Below are positions 9,376-18,612 of a stretch of 64,000 nt of DNA, one piece after another. How positions within the stretch are numbered: the stretch's first letter is position 1; every line of letters begins with the position of its first letter. Source of the stretch: Bacillota bacterium (lineage in GTDB: Bacteria; Bacillota; Clostridia; Acetivibrionales; DTU013); assembly GCA_023399355.1 (NCBI GenBank), contig JAEWQC010000049.1:12981-76980 (forward strand). The letters are read 5' to 3'. Both the position numbers and the translations under genes were made by a program. Below the pieces are notes generated by a model. That model had not been told where the DNA came from. It saw only the letters and a program-made list of their open reading frames with translations, and made no database searches.

Positions 9376-11202
9376 ATGTTCCCTAAGAGTTTACAATGGC
9401 GGCTGGTAAGTTTCTTTTGCATAATAACCTTCTGCCTGATCATATCAATGGGACTGTATTTGAACAGCAAGGTGGAAAACCAGTATTATACCAAATTTAT
9501 GGAGAAGATTGATACAGGCTTAAAAACCTTGAACGAAACTTTGAGCATAAATGACCGGAATCTTTCGCAAAAGGAACTGGTAAGCGAGCTTGAGAACAAT
9601 GCAGCTATTTTTTCCGCCAATCTGCCCTATAGAAGCTACACGATTACAGACAAAAAAGGGAATATTATTTTAGATATAAATGGTAAACTGGGCACAAACG
9701 ATCCCGAACTTATGAATAACCCGAAAGATGCATTGAATATCCTTCTGGCATCGAACAACTATGTTGAGGCAATGAATACGGGCGAAGGGCGCCGCAAAAA
9801 ACTGGAACAGTATGGGGAAGAGCGTTATTTTGATTATGCCAAAGCGATTGGTAATGGAAATATCATTATTTATTTCAGATACAATAGGAACGATTGGGCC
9901 GGGTTGATTTCCGAGTTCAGCGGTATTATTTTTACCTGCGTTATACTTGCACTCATAACTGCATTTATTACAGGATACTTTCTTTCCAGAACGATCACGT
10001 CTCCGCTTGTCAAATTGATGCACAGGGCAAACAGCATTGCTGACGGTGATTTCGGGCAGGTGCTCGAGGTAAAGTCAAGCGATGAGATTGGCAAGCTCAC
10101 GGAGACCTTCAACTACATGGCAACAAATCTAAAGGAAACTCTTACTGAAATTTCAAGTGAAAAAAGTAAAATGGAAACCATTTTTAACTATATGACAGAT
10201 GGCGTTATTGCTTTTAATTTACAAGGAGAGGTGATCCACACAAATCCTGCCTCTGCGCGTCTGCTTGGCCTGGAGGAGAACATCTCCAGTTTTACGGAGT
10301 ACTGCTCCCGGTATGGATTCAAGTATAATCTGGAGGATGTCATTTATCTGCAATCCAAAAGCACCAGTGAAATGAATATAAATATAAATGAGAAGACAAT
10401 CAAGGTGTATTTCGCAGTCTTTACAGACGAATTGAAAAAGCCGGAGGGCGTTATCGCGGTGCTTCAGGACATAACGGAGCAGCAGCGCCTGGAGAATATG
10501 CGCAAGGAATTTGTTGCGAATGTTTCCCATGAATTAAGGACTCCTATTACATCTATCAAGAGTTATGCCGAGACTTTACTCGACGGTGCTCTGGATGACA
10601 AGGAAGCCTCTGTAAAATTCCTGGGGGTCATTAATGCGGAAGCCGACAGAATGACGCGCTTGGTGAAAGACCTCCTGCAGCTTTCCAGACTGGACAATCA
10701 GCAACTTAAATGGAACTTCGAGGAAGTTTCCCTGGTCGAGCTTGTAAAGTATGCTGTAGATCGGATGGAAATGGAGGCTATGGCGAGACATCAGACACTG
10801 AACTGTTATGTAATGGGGGAGATCCCTCTGATCGAAGCGGATTATGACCGGCTTGAGCAAGTGGTCTTCAACCTGGTGGGAAATGCGATTAAATATACTC
10901 CCGAGGACGGGAAGATCACCGTATACGTGGGTAAAATATACAACGAAGTTTACTTCAAGGTGGCTGATACAGGAATAGGAATCCCTGAAAATGATCTGCC
11001 GAGAATTTTTGAAAGATTCTATAGAGTCGATAAAGCACGTTCCAGGGAAATGGGCGGTACCGGCCTGGGACTGGCAATAGCAAAGGATATTGTGGAAGCT
11101 CATGGAGGTATGATTGCAATTACCAGCCAGGTGGATCACGGAACCGAAGTCACCGTACGGATTCCCATCCTTCAGACAGGCATGGAAAAACTGAGATTGT
11201 AG
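9376..11202 (+). CDS. walK: Sensor histidine kinase WalK (YycG)
   Basis: Membrane kinase of 608 aa, partner of WalR. Order of domains: TM1 (about 10-30), extracellular sensor (31-172), TM2 (about 176-200), HAMP (about 202-255), PAS (about 262-365), HisKA with ANVSHELRTPITS and phospho-His near residue 385, HATPase_c with NLVGNAIKY (about 500), DTGIGIPEN (about 531) and GGTGLGLAIA (about 560). The intracellular PAS after HAMP is characteristic of WalK. The ATG at 9376 is preferred over GTG 9370 because ACGAGG ends at 9370. The reading frame lies 84 bases after walR, same operon. Confidence 0.95.
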   Translation: MFPKSLQWRLVSFFCIITFCLIISMGLYLNSKVENQYYTKFMEKIDTGLKTLNETLSINDRNLSQKELVSELENNAAIFSANLPYRSYTITDKKGNIILDINGKLGTNDPELMNNPKDALNILLASNNYVEAMNTGEGRRKKLEQYGEERYFDYAKAIGNGNIIIYFRYNRNDWAGLISEFSGIIFTCVILALITAFITGYFLSRTITSPLVKLMHRANSIADGDFGQVLEVKSSDEIGKLTETFNYMATNLKETLTEISSEKSKMETIFNYMTDGVIAFNLQGEVIHTNPASARLLGLEENISSFTEYCSRYGFKYNLEDVIYLQSKSTSEMNININEKTIKVYFAVFTDELKKPEGVIAVLQDITEQQRLENMRKEFVANVSHELRTPITSIKSYAETLLDGALDDKEASVKFLGVINAEADRMTRLVKDLLQLSRLDNQQLKWNFEEVSLVELVKYAVDRMEMEAMARHQTLNCYVMGEIPLIEADYDRLEQVVFNLVGNAIKYTPEDGKITVYVGKIYNEVYFKVADTGIGIPENDLPRIFERFYRVDKARSREMGGTGLGLAIAKDIVEAHGGMIAITSQVDHGTEVTVRIPILQTGMEKLRL

Positions 11203-11233
11203 CCTTTTTTATGTAATTTATTCTTAAATGGCG

Positions 11234-11266
11234 TGTAATGGTTTTGTAACAAAGTCTCTGTATAAT
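11234..11266 (+). promoter_or_regulatory. WalR-type box overlapping a promoter upstream of the secreted protein-walH-walI genes
   Basis: Two direct half-sites, TGTAAT (11234-11239) and TGTAAC (11245-11250), are separated by exactly five bases, matching the published WalR/YycF consensus TGTWAH-N5-TGTWAH. A consensus -10, TATAAT, lies at 11261-11266, so the box occupies the -35 position, as expected for activation. No good -35 hexamer is present. Regulation by WalR is inferred. Confidence 0.7.
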
Positions 11267-11340
11267 GAAACTAGATAATTTATGGTGAATTGGTTTATTA
11301 ATAGAGATGAAGAAATTAGTGGTTCTGAGGAGTTAGAGCT

Positions 11341-12039
11341 ATGTTGAAGAAATTATGTGCAAGTTTACTGGCTTTATTCATATTGACATCATTCTCAATT
11401 GTCGCGTATGCTATACCAGCTGACAGCGGCGGCAATACCATGCAGCCAAGTAGTTCAAATGCTCAGCAAAGCTCGACGGAAAGCGCCATTAAGGGTACGA
11501 CTACGACTAAAGGCGCCGTTACCGGCGAACCTGCCAATACCAGCTCGAGCGCTATTACAGATAAAAGCGCAAAAAAACCGGTTCTTGAAGATGTGCTCAA
11601 GGATATACTTAAGGACGGAACAGCTGTAAAAGATAAATACTTTATCATGCAGATAACCAACCCCCAAATGGATAAGGAATCCACGGTTTATAAATCTTAT
11701 GTACTTTCCGGGAATTCGAAATATGATGATGTCATAATAAGTATTGCCAAATATAATGACGCTACGGGCGAGTATGAACCGATGACAAACACAGATGGGG
11801 AGAGTTCCTGGGAGATTGGCGAGTACCGTTTGTTTTCAAAGGAAATCAAGCTTACAGAGGGAACAAACAAAATCATGATGATCGCTTACAGAACTTCACA
11901 AAAAGACGAAGCTCTAAGGGAGAATATTCAGGTAGACTGCTTTACTATTTCGCTATTAAAAGAATCGATTTTCACCAAGGCCAAGAATACTTTTATTAGG
12001 GCCGCAGGATCTATCGGAATTGATATCAATAAAAAATAA
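11341..12039 (+). CDS. Secreted protein of the wal locus, unknown function
   Basis: Protein of 232 aa not assigned to a known family. It has a signal peptide (residues 1-25, ending VAYA), a Ser/Thr/Ala-rich linker to about residue 80, and a compact beta-rich domain (about 95-215) that includes YFIMQITNPQMDKESTV and ITLTEG-like strands resembling an Ig-like fold. It sits between walK and walH, where the standard locus has nothing, downstream of a WalR-type box. It may therefore be a wall-located accessory or target of the WalRK system; this is inference from position only. Confidence 0.75.
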   Translation: MLKKLCASLLALFILTSFSIVAYAIPADSGGNTMQPSSSNAQQSSTESAIKGTTTTKGAVTGEPANTSSSAITDKSAKKPVLEDVLKDILKDGTAVKDKYFIMQITNPQMDKESTVYKSYVLSGNSKYDDVIISIAKYNDATGEYEPMTNTDGESSWEIGEYRLFSKEIKLTEGTNKIMMIAYRTSQKDEALRENIQVDCFTISLLKESIFTKAKNTFIRAAGSIGIDINKK

Positions 12040-12074
12040 ACCACAGGGAACAATCAGCCGAACGGGGGCTTTAA

Positions 12075-13472
12075 ATGAGCCGTGCGCTTCACGAACGAAT
12101 AAAAAATCTCATTATATTCATACTCATTGTCTCAGGAATATTACAGGTAGGAATCCTATTAGGCTATCAAAGCCAGTGGACTCCTACTAATTTTATCTGG
12201 GGCCTAATCAACAGACCTCCTCAAATCAGTGATGAGGAAGCTATAAGCAGGTTGTTCACTCCAAGCAGACTCATACTGTCAAATGGGGTAATATTATATA
12301 TCATTCACAAAGAGGATGATGTCTATCAAAAGCTTTGGGATGAAACGCAAAATGACTTACGCAGTCTGGCAAACGGGACAGTCAGTCTCAAATCATCAAA
12401 TGAAAACTGGGACGACCTCATATTAAAAAAAGGAATTATCATTGATGTCGGTTATCCGATGACCCCTGAATTGTTAAAATGGTTTCTGGACGTTCCCAAA
12501 ATGAATATGGATATACCGGATATACTCAAGGTAATGATTAACCCGGATATTATGGATCCGGATACCGGCGTGATTTATATCTGTGATTCGAATGAAAAGG
12601 TGTATGAATCAGGTACTTTTACATTCGGGCCGGAGCTGAATTTTGAAAATGTGTATGCTTCAGTTTCCGGGAATGAGAGATACCGTTCCTACACCACCTT
12701 GAAAGGTGCAAATATTGCTGATACGCTTAAGGCTCCAGGGGATATCCTCTTTGTGAATTCACCTCCAAAGTACTGGCCGTATTATGAATACAGAGATACC
12801 ATACCCGAAAGAGCAGAAAAAGACGATGAGTTTGCCAGGGACGTCCTTGGTACTGAAAAAGACCGGTACATTATTAGCCGAAACAGGGATATGACTCAAT
12901 ATGAATACGGAAATAATATTTACAGGTTCTACGCCGATGGCTGTCTAACCTATCAGAATCTGGACGAGGCCGATACTTCCATAAAGGAAGGGATGGGCAG
13001 CGCTCTTTTGAATGCTTATAAATTCATTGACAAGATCAATCAATTGTCAGATTCGGCAGCGGATATCATGCTGACGAATATTGAGCCGGATAAAGTGAAT
13101 CAGGGAATATACAATATCAGCTTTGACTATTATCTGAATGGTATGCCTGTGAAATTCGGACCGGATGTGCGTGCCGGGAATGGTGATCAGCTGGCGCATG
13201 CGATAAATATTCAGGCAGACGGCAAAAAGGTCCTGAAGTGCGAGTGGCTGCTAAAGGATTTTGCTCAATCTGCCAAAGGTAATTACAATGATCGCTTTGT
13301 TGAATTGATGAATACTACAAAACACGGTTATGACAAAATTAAGATTAATAATGTGATCACCGGATATTTTATTAAATCCGCAGGGGATCAAAAGTTAATG
13401 CCAATGATGTTGATTGAATTAAAGGATAAGTCGATGGTTGAGATAGAAATGCCGGTTGAAAAAGGAGACTGA
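12075..13472 (+). CDS. walH: WalK regulatory protein WalH (YycH)
   Basis: YycH-family protein of 465 aa: one N-terminal membrane helix (about 11-30, IKNLIIFILIVSGILQVGIL), a short WTPTNFIWG segment and a large extracytoplasmic domain. In Bacillus, YycH and YycI form a membrane complex with YycG through their transmembrane helices and dampen or tune its activity. It is followed after 3 bases by walI. The ribosome site is weak (GGGGGCT). Identity rests on the family-like N-terminus and the strict gene order. Confidence 0.9.
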   Translation: MSRALHERIKNLIIFILIVSGILQVGILLGYQSQWTPTNFIWGLINRPPQISDEEAISRLFTPSRLILSNGVILYIIHKEDDVYQKLWDETQNDLRSLANGTVSLKSSNENWDDLILKKGIIIDVGYPMTPELLKWFLDVPKMNMDIPDILKVMINPDIMDPDTGVIYICDSNEKVYESGTFTFGPELNFENVYASVSGNERYRSYTTLKGANIADTLKAPGDILFVNSPPKYWPYYEYRDTIPERAEKDDEFARDVLGTEKDRYIISRNRDMTQYEYGNNIYRFYADGCLTYQNLDEADTSIKEGMGSALLNAYKFIDKINQLSDSAADIMLTNIEPDKVNQGIYNISFDYYLNGMPVKFGPDVRAGNGDQLAHAINIQADGKKVLKCEWLLKDFAQSAKGNYNDRFVELMNTTKHGYDKIKINNVITGYFIKSAGDQKLMPMMLIELKDKSMVEIEMPVEKGD

Positions 13473-13475
13473 CCT

Positions 13476-14333
13476 ATGGATCTGGCAAAGGCAAAAGGCG
13501 TGATAATCGCCATACTGCTTGCTTTTAACATTTTCCTCTTATATAATAACCTGACCTATTATAAGGACAGGGGAGTCCAAAAAGAAACGATCGAAAATGC
13601 GGTAGCAATTCTTAAAGTCCGTGGGATTACCTTTGATGATTGCAAAATTCCAACTGGCACATTTAAAACCCGCAGGCTGGGATACGGGAACAAGAAAATT
13701 CTTAACGAAGCTGAAATTGCAGACAAGCTGCTGGGCGTTTCCACTGCCTCAAAAAAGGACGGAAGCTACGAAGCCGAAGGGAAGAAGCTTATGTTCACTG
13801 GCGGATCTGCGTTTGTATATACGGATGCTAAGCCGTCATCAAAAGTTAATATAAAGGATAGGGTTGAAGCTGGTAAATTTGCTCGCAAATATTTGGAGAA
13901 AGCAGGGCTTCTAAGCGGCAAATATATTATCGATGCAACTGAACAGAGTAGAGATGGAAGTGTTGTGGTGCACTTCGTTGAAAAATATGACAATTATCTG
14001 GTATTTGACAACTATTGTACGGTTACACTAAAAAATAATGGAATAACACGGCTTGAATACAATAAGCTGCAAATAACAGGTTTTAAATCCGGAAGCGACC
14101 AAACTCAGGTTGCTGCATACCAGGTTCTCCTGGCAAATTATCAGAAAGGCAGCGGACAGGTTATTACAGCAATAGATATCGGCTATAAGTACTCTGAAAA
14201 TGAGATGACGAAGGGTATGGAAACCATAGAACTTTTACCTGTCTGGCGTGTCAAGTTAAAAGGGATGGGAGAGGATTACCTAAGTGCGGCATATACAGAA
14301 GAAACGGATGACTCCGGCGCCGAAACGAATTGA
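13476..14333 (+). CDS. walI: WalK regulatory protein WalI (YycI)
   Basis: YycI-family protein of 285 aa with one N-terminal membrane helix (about 8-26, GVIIAILLAFNIFLLYNNL) and an extracytoplasmic domain built of two similar halves. AAAGGAG lies at the end of walH and the start is only 3 bases after the walH stop, so translation is coupled. Expected to act with WalH on WalK at the membrane. The stop codon overlaps the -35 element of the murA promoter. Confidence 0.9.
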   Translation: MDLAKAKGVIIAILLAFNIFLLYNNLTYYKDRGVQKETIENAVAILKVRGITFDDCKIPTGTFKTRRLGYGNKKILNEAEIADKLLGVSTASKKDGSYEAEGKKLMFTGGSAFVYTDAKPSSKVNIKDRVEAGKFARKYLEKAGLLSGKYIIDATEQSRDGSVVVHFVEKYDNYLVFDNYCTVTLKNNGITRLEYNKLQITGFKSGSDQTQVAAYQVLLANYQKGSGQVITAIDIGYKYSENEMTKGMETIELLPVWRVKLKGMGEDYLSAAYTEETDDSGAETN

Positions 14334-14358
14334 CGTATAGTGTAAATTAAAATACAAT
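14330..14358 (+). promoter_or_regulatory. Promoter of murA
   Basis: TTGACG at 14330-14335, 17-base spacer, TACAAT at 14353-14358. A second -10-like TATAAT follows at 14361-14366. The -35 overlaps the walI stop codon. Confidence 0.7.
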
Positions 14359-14446
14359 GGTATAATAGGAAAGAGAACGTTCCCTTTTTGCGCCAGGCTA
14401 TCAGGGCGCTGGGTTTTTACAAAGGATAAGAAGGCAGGTGCACAGT

Positions 14447-15706
14447 TTGGAGAAAATCGTTATCAATGGCCGCAAAGTACTGGAAGGCGATGTATATACA
14501 AGCGGTGCAAAAAATGCTGCAGTTGCGGTATTACCAGCAGCTTTGCTGATTGAGGGCAAATGCAGGATAGAAAATTTGCCTGATATACAGGATATAAGAG
14601 TTCTGGAAGAGACATTGAAGCAACTGGGCGCTGACGTCAATTATGAAGACAGGAATACCATTCTTATCGATTCCAGCAAGGTCAATTCCTTTCAAGCCTC
14701 CTATGAAATGATTAAGAGTATGAGAGCCTCCTACTATCTTTTAGGCGCACTGCTTGGCCGTTTTGGCAAGGCGGAGGTTGCGCTTCCAGGTGGATGTGAT
14801 TTCGGATACAGGCCTATGGATCAGCATATTAAGGGCTTTGAAGCCATGGGAGCCAGTGTTGTGGTAGAGCATGGCATGGTAAAGCTCACTGCGGAAAAAC
14901 TGACCGGGAGCCAAATTTATCTGGATGTTGTCAGTGTAGGTGCAACGATTAATCTCATGCTGGCCGCTGTCAAGGCGGAAGGTACAACCGTAATCGAAAA
15001 CGCAGCTAAAGAGCCGCATGTTGTCGATGCCGCGAACTTTCTGAATGCCTCGGGTGCTAATATTAGGGGAGCCGGGACCGATGTGATCAAAATAAAAGGG
15101 GTCAGCAGTCTGAAAGGCAGTGCTGTCCACTCAATTATTCCCGACATGGTTGAAGCCGGTACGTTTATGATAGCTGCTGCAGCAACAGAAGGCGATGTGA
15201 CGGTAAGGAACATTATTCCCAAGCATATGGAATCGTTAAGCGCCAAGCTAATAGAAATGAACATAAAAATCATTGAAGGTGAAGACTGGATACGGGTTAT
15301 TGGCGGGAATGAAGTACATAAAGCCAATATCAAGACACTCCCATACCCGGGCTTTGCTACGGATTTGCACCCTCCGGCGACAGTACTGCTGTGTCTGGCA
15401 AAAGGCGGCAGTACGATCACGGAAGGGATATGGCCGCAGAGATTCCAGTATGTAGATGAACTGAAACGCATGGGGGCAAAAATTAGGGTTGACGGAAGCC
15501 TGGCGGTTATTGAAGGATCCTGCAGACTGTCAGGTGCTCAGGTGAATGCAATAGATCTTAGAGCCGGTGCTGCTGTCGTAATAGCCGGTCTTGCAGCTGA
15601 TGGAATTACGGAAGTGAACAATATCAAGTATATTGACAGAGGGTATGAGGATTTTGTCGGCAAGTTGCAGCGACTGGGAGCGGACATACATAGAGTGGAA
15701 ATCTGA
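14447..15706 (+). CDS. murA: UDP-N-acetylglucosamine 1-carboxyvinyltransferase
   Basis: First committed enzyme of peptidoglycan synthesis: transfers enolpyruvate from PEP to UDP-GlcNAc in the cytoplasm. Family landmarks: SGAKNAAVAVLPA (PEP/UDP-GlcNAc binding, residues about 17-29), the catalytic loop PGGCDFGYRP with Cys117 (the fosfomycin target), GATINLMLAA, and the late TDLHPP and RAGAAVVIAGLAA segments. Length about 419 aa is normal. A TTG start at 14447 gives the usual LEKIVING opening; GTG 14438 is an alternative. Position downstream of walI is common in clostridia. Confidence 0.95.
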   Translation: MEKIVINGRKVLEGDVYTSGAKNAAVAVLPAALLIEGKCRIENLPDIQDIRVLEETLKQLGADVNYEDRNTILIDSSKVNSFQASYEMIKSMRASYYLLGALLGRFGKAEVALPGGCDFGYRPMDQHIKGFEAMGASVVVEHGMVKLTAEKLTGSQIYLDVVSVGATINLMLAAVKAEGTTVIENAAKEPHVVDAANFLNASGANIRGAGTDVIKIKGVSSLKGSAVHSIIPDMVEAGTFMIAAAATEGDVTVRNIIPKHMESLSAKLIEMNIKIIEGEDWIRVIGGNEVHKANIKTLPYPGFATDLHPPATVLLCLAKGGSTITEGIWPQRFQYVDELKRMGAKIRVDGSLAVIEGSCRLSGAQVNAIDLRAGAAVVIAGLAADGITEVNNIKYIDRGYEDFVGKLQRLGADIHRVEI

Positions 15707-15727
15707 CAGAGGATTGCGGGGTCAGTC

Positions 15728-16519
15728 ATGGTCAAGTTTTGTAGTTTATTCAGCGGAAGCAGTGGGAATTCAATATTTATAGCGTCTGGCAGCACGAGAC
15801 TTCTGATTGATGCAGGTCTCAGTGCAAAAAGAATCATCGAAGCGTTGTGTTCTATCGGCGAGAAGCCTTCCGAACTCAACGCTGTTTTAATATCGCATGA
15901 ACATAGCGACCATATCAAGGGTGCAGGCATCCTTTCGAGAAAATTCAACCTGCCTGTCTATGCAAGTGAGGGTACCTGGCAGGGAATGGAGCAGTTGATT
16001 GGTCCTGTTCTCGAATGTAATAAAAAAGTTTTTTCGTCCTGTGAACCTTTTATGATAGGCGAAATTGGTGTGACTCCGTTTTCCATACCCCATGATGCGA
16101 ATGAACCGGTAGGATACAGCTTCAATGCGTCTGGGAAAAAAGTAACGGTGGCAACGGATATAGGGCATATAAGCGTGGACTTGCTAAACTGTCTGGAGGA
16201 TAGCGATCTGCTGCTGCTGGAATCAAACCACGATACTGAAATGCTGAAAGTGGGACCATATCCATGGCATCTGAAACGGCGCATAGCCGGCAACCAGGGG
16301 CATCTATCCAACGATGCCGCCGGAGAGGTCATTGCATACATGGCGGAGAAGGGCACGAAACATTTTTTGCTGGGGCATCTCAGTAAAGAGAATAATTTCC
16401 CTGAACTCGCCTACCAGACTGTCTGCAATGCGCTTTGCGAAAAAAGCCTGCTGGCGGGCACGGATGTCATGCTGGATGTTGTACTTCGCGACCGCGTCGG
16501 CAAAGTAATCGAGCTGTAG
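15728..16519 (+). CDS. walJ: Metallo-beta-lactamase-fold nuclease WalJ (YycJ)
   Basis: MBL-fold metallohydrolase of 263 aa. The metal-binding motif ISHEHSDHIKG (HxHxDH) lies near residue 58, followed by VATDIGH and LLESNHD, and HLSKENN near the end. YycJ-type proteins are reported as 5'-to-3' exonucleases acting in mismatch repair, and the gene is a regular member of the wal locus. The opening FCSLFSGSSGNS is typical. It starts 21 bases after the murA stop. Confidence 0.92.
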   Translation: MVKFCSLFSGSSGNSIFIASGSTRLLIDAGLSAKRIIEALCSIGEKPSELNAVLISHEHSDHIKGAGILSRKFNLPVYASEGTWQGMEQLIGPVLECNKKVFSSCEPFMIGEIGVTPFSIPHDANEPVGYSFNASGKKVTVATDIGHISVDLLNCLEDSDLLLLESNHDTEMLKVGPYPWHLKRRIAGNQGHLSNDAAGEVIAYMAEKGTKHFLLGHLSKENNFPELAYQTVCNALCEKSLLAGTDVMLDVVLRDRVGKVIEL

Positions 16520-16639
16520 CTGGGGAGCATTATATACGGGCGCTTGTTCCAGACGGACAATGGTAAGCCGGGCCGGCCAATGCATTGCTTACAGGTGACC
16601 CAGGTACTGTCAACGCAGGTTTTAAAGATGAGGAAAGAA

Positions 16640-17119
16640 ATGAAAGTGACAATTATTGCAGTAGGGAAATTGAAGGAGCGTTATCTCAAGGAAGGCATCG
16701 GAGAATACACCAAGCGCCTTTCTCGGTTTTGCGACCTGCAAATGATAGAGGTTGAGGATGAGCAGGCTCCGGAAACCCTGAGCCCGGCGCAGGAGGAACA
16801 AATAAAAAAGAAGGAAGCCGCAAAAATAACAGGTAAATTGAAAGAGGGTACGTACCTGATCGTGCTTGATGTAAAAGGGGAGAAGAAAAGTTCCGAAGGC
16901 TTGGCTTCTGCTATGCAGACTTGCTTTACCAACGGCAGGTCCAACATTTCATTCGTTATCGGAGGTTCATTGGGTCTCGATTCCGACCTCGTCAAAAAAG
17001 CGGATTTAAGACTTTCTTTATCTGAAATGACCTTTCCTCACCAATTAACCCGCCTGATCCTTCTGGAGCAAATATTCCGGGCATTCAAGATTATTAACGG
17101 TGAGACGTATCACAAATGA
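16640..17119 (+). CDS. rlmH: 23S rRNA (pseudouridine1915-N3)-methyltransferase
   Basis: SPOUT-class methyltransferase that modifies pseudouridine 1915 in helix 69 of 23S rRNA. The protein is exactly the family length, 159 aa, when started at ATG 16640, which has GAGGAAAG in front. Features: IIAVGKLKERYLKEGI at the N-terminus, the knot-forming FVIGGSLGLDSDLVKKAD, and LSEMTFPHQLTRLILLEQI through ETYHK at the C-terminus. This is the last gene of the conserved wal block. Confidence 0.96.
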   Translation: MKVTIIAVGKLKERYLKEGIGEYTKRLSRFCDLQMIEVEDEQAPETLSPAQEEQIKKKEAAKITGKLKEGTYLIVLDVKGEKKSSEGLASAMQTCFTNGRSNISFVIGGSLGLDSDLVKKADLRLSLSEMTFPHQLTRLILLEQIFRAFKIINGETYHK

Positions 17120-17322
17120 GTAAATCTTGGACTCCATGTGGCAGTGGGGAGAAGAGTATAAAATAAAGACATGTGAAAATTAGAGTTACTCTTTTTCATG
17201 GCTTGCATTTTGTGTATTGCATCAAATGCTCATGTAATACTCAAAACTGCGGTATAACATACGTTTTCTCTGCGGTAAAATTAGAGTGAAATTATCTGTT
17301 GGCGGAGGTGAAGTAACCTAAT

Positions 17323-18612
17323 ATGATCAGAAACTTTTTCGATTACCAGAAATATGTCTTTAGGATTAAAAAAAAGGATACAATTGTTTTACTGACAGAT
17401 GTTTTTTTGTTTGTTCTTTCGGTGTTTGCGTTAATGAATGATTGGAGTAGATTGACAGGTAACCTTAAGAATAATTGGAGTACAATGTTAATTATTATTG
17501 GAGTAATTTTAAAATTCTCTTATGATGTTTATAAAATGGCAGATGAATTAAAAGGGAGTTTCAATTTGAAGTATGGGAAGCTGGTGCCTGGAGAATTTGA
17601 TTTGAATACCTTAAAGGTTGACCCAGCAGATAATGAAAAGTATCAATATGAAATTCTAAAATGCAGTATTGATGGGATATCTGAAGAATGTGTAATGAAT
17701 TCAAAAATAATAGATCAGCATTTGATTACTAACCAGATCAGATTGAATGTGGTAAAAAGCAAAGAGAAACAAATATTTGAATTTATCAGGGATAATTCCA
17801 CAACTTTACTGCCGTTTTTGCAATGGCAGTACCGATATTCAAACTTGTATGGCAAAATGTTTTTTAACGAGCAAAAGCTGTGTTTGTCCAAAGACATTGA
17901 TATAAAGGGGAATATTGCATCCTGTCATAGGGGATCGTACTATGATACCTACTTGACAAATATTATTTGTGGAAGTCAGCTGAAATCCAATAAGGATGAT
18001 TCAATTATTTCAAGTGTGGAAGATTATCTTCCAATCAAGCTGCGCAATGAAGAAATATATATAAAAGATATTACAAGTTCCATTATGAATAACGAGATAG
18101 GCATCTCTACATTAGCTGTTACATCTGACAATTATCTGGTTCTCTGGACGCAGAACAGGATGGCACAGGCAAGTAACGGATTGCTTGTGCCGACAGGCAG
18201 CGGTTCATGTGACTGGAAAGATAAAACGAGTGATAACTTCGGGGATGTAATAATTGGTGCAATGAAGCGGGAGCTATGGGAGGAGAGCGGGAGAAAGCAT
18301 ATAAGCAAATATCATTCGGAGATAGGGAAAACAATCATTTTAGGACATTTCAAATGGGTGAACAAAGCTGGAAAGCCTGAATTTGTAGGATTGACAAAAG
18401 TGAATTCTGATCTGGCATCTTTTGTTGAGAATAAAAGGGAAGTCTATAAAAGGGTAGAGTACCATATTAACCGTATAGAGGACATCAAAAGGTTAATCGG
18501 GGAGATCACAAGCGGCGGAAATATTTCTGTACCGTTATATATGAATCTTCTGTGTCTTGAGAGATATTATGACGACCATAAGGAAAAGCTGGCTGAGTTC
18601 ATAGGAATTTAA
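17323..18612 (+). CDS. Two-TM protein with C-terminal NUDIX domain
   Basis: Protein of 429 aa. The N-terminus has two membrane helices (about 21-38 and 52-68), followed by a central region without a clear family (about 75-260) and a C-terminal NUDIX fold. The NUDIX helix is recognisable at residues 313-325 as AMKRELWEESGRK, matching REUxEExG. This layout recalls the SMODS-associated NUDIX and two-TM effector families described near CD-NTase defence genes, but no nucleotidyltransferase lies nearby. The DNA is more AT-rich than the flanking wal genes, and the insertion behind rlmH looks accessory. RBS GGCGGAGGTG. Function unproven. Confidence 0.65.
   Translation: MIRNFFDYQKYVFRIKKKDTIVLLTDVFLFVLSVFALMNDWSRLTGNLKNNWSTMLIIIGVILKFSYDVYKMADELKGSFNLKYGKLVPGEFDLNTLKVDPADNEKYQYEILKCSIDGISEECVMNSKIIDQHLITNQIRLNVVKSKEKQIFEFIRDNSTTLLPFLQWQYRYSNLYGKMFFNEQKLCLSKDIDIKGNIASCHRGSYYDTYLTNIICGSQLKSNKDDSIISSVEDYLPIKLRNEEIYIKDITSSIMNNEIGISTLAVTSDNYLVLWTQNRMAQASNGLLVPTGSGSCDWKDKTSDNFGDVIIGAMKRELWEESGRKHISKYHSEIGKTIILGHFKWVNKAGKPEFVGLTKVNSDLASFVENKREVYKRVEYHINRIEDIKRLIGEITSGGNISVPLYMNLLCLERYYDDHKEKLAEFIGI

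Noticed and set aside
10576..11139. 187-codon open frame on the minus strand
   Set aside because: It lies wholly opposite the kinase domain of walK, has no ribosome site and its translation has no recognisable domain.
17152..17193. Terminator after rlmH
   Set aside because: AAGAGTA/TACTCTT can pair before a T-run, but the loop of about 28 bases makes it unconvincing.
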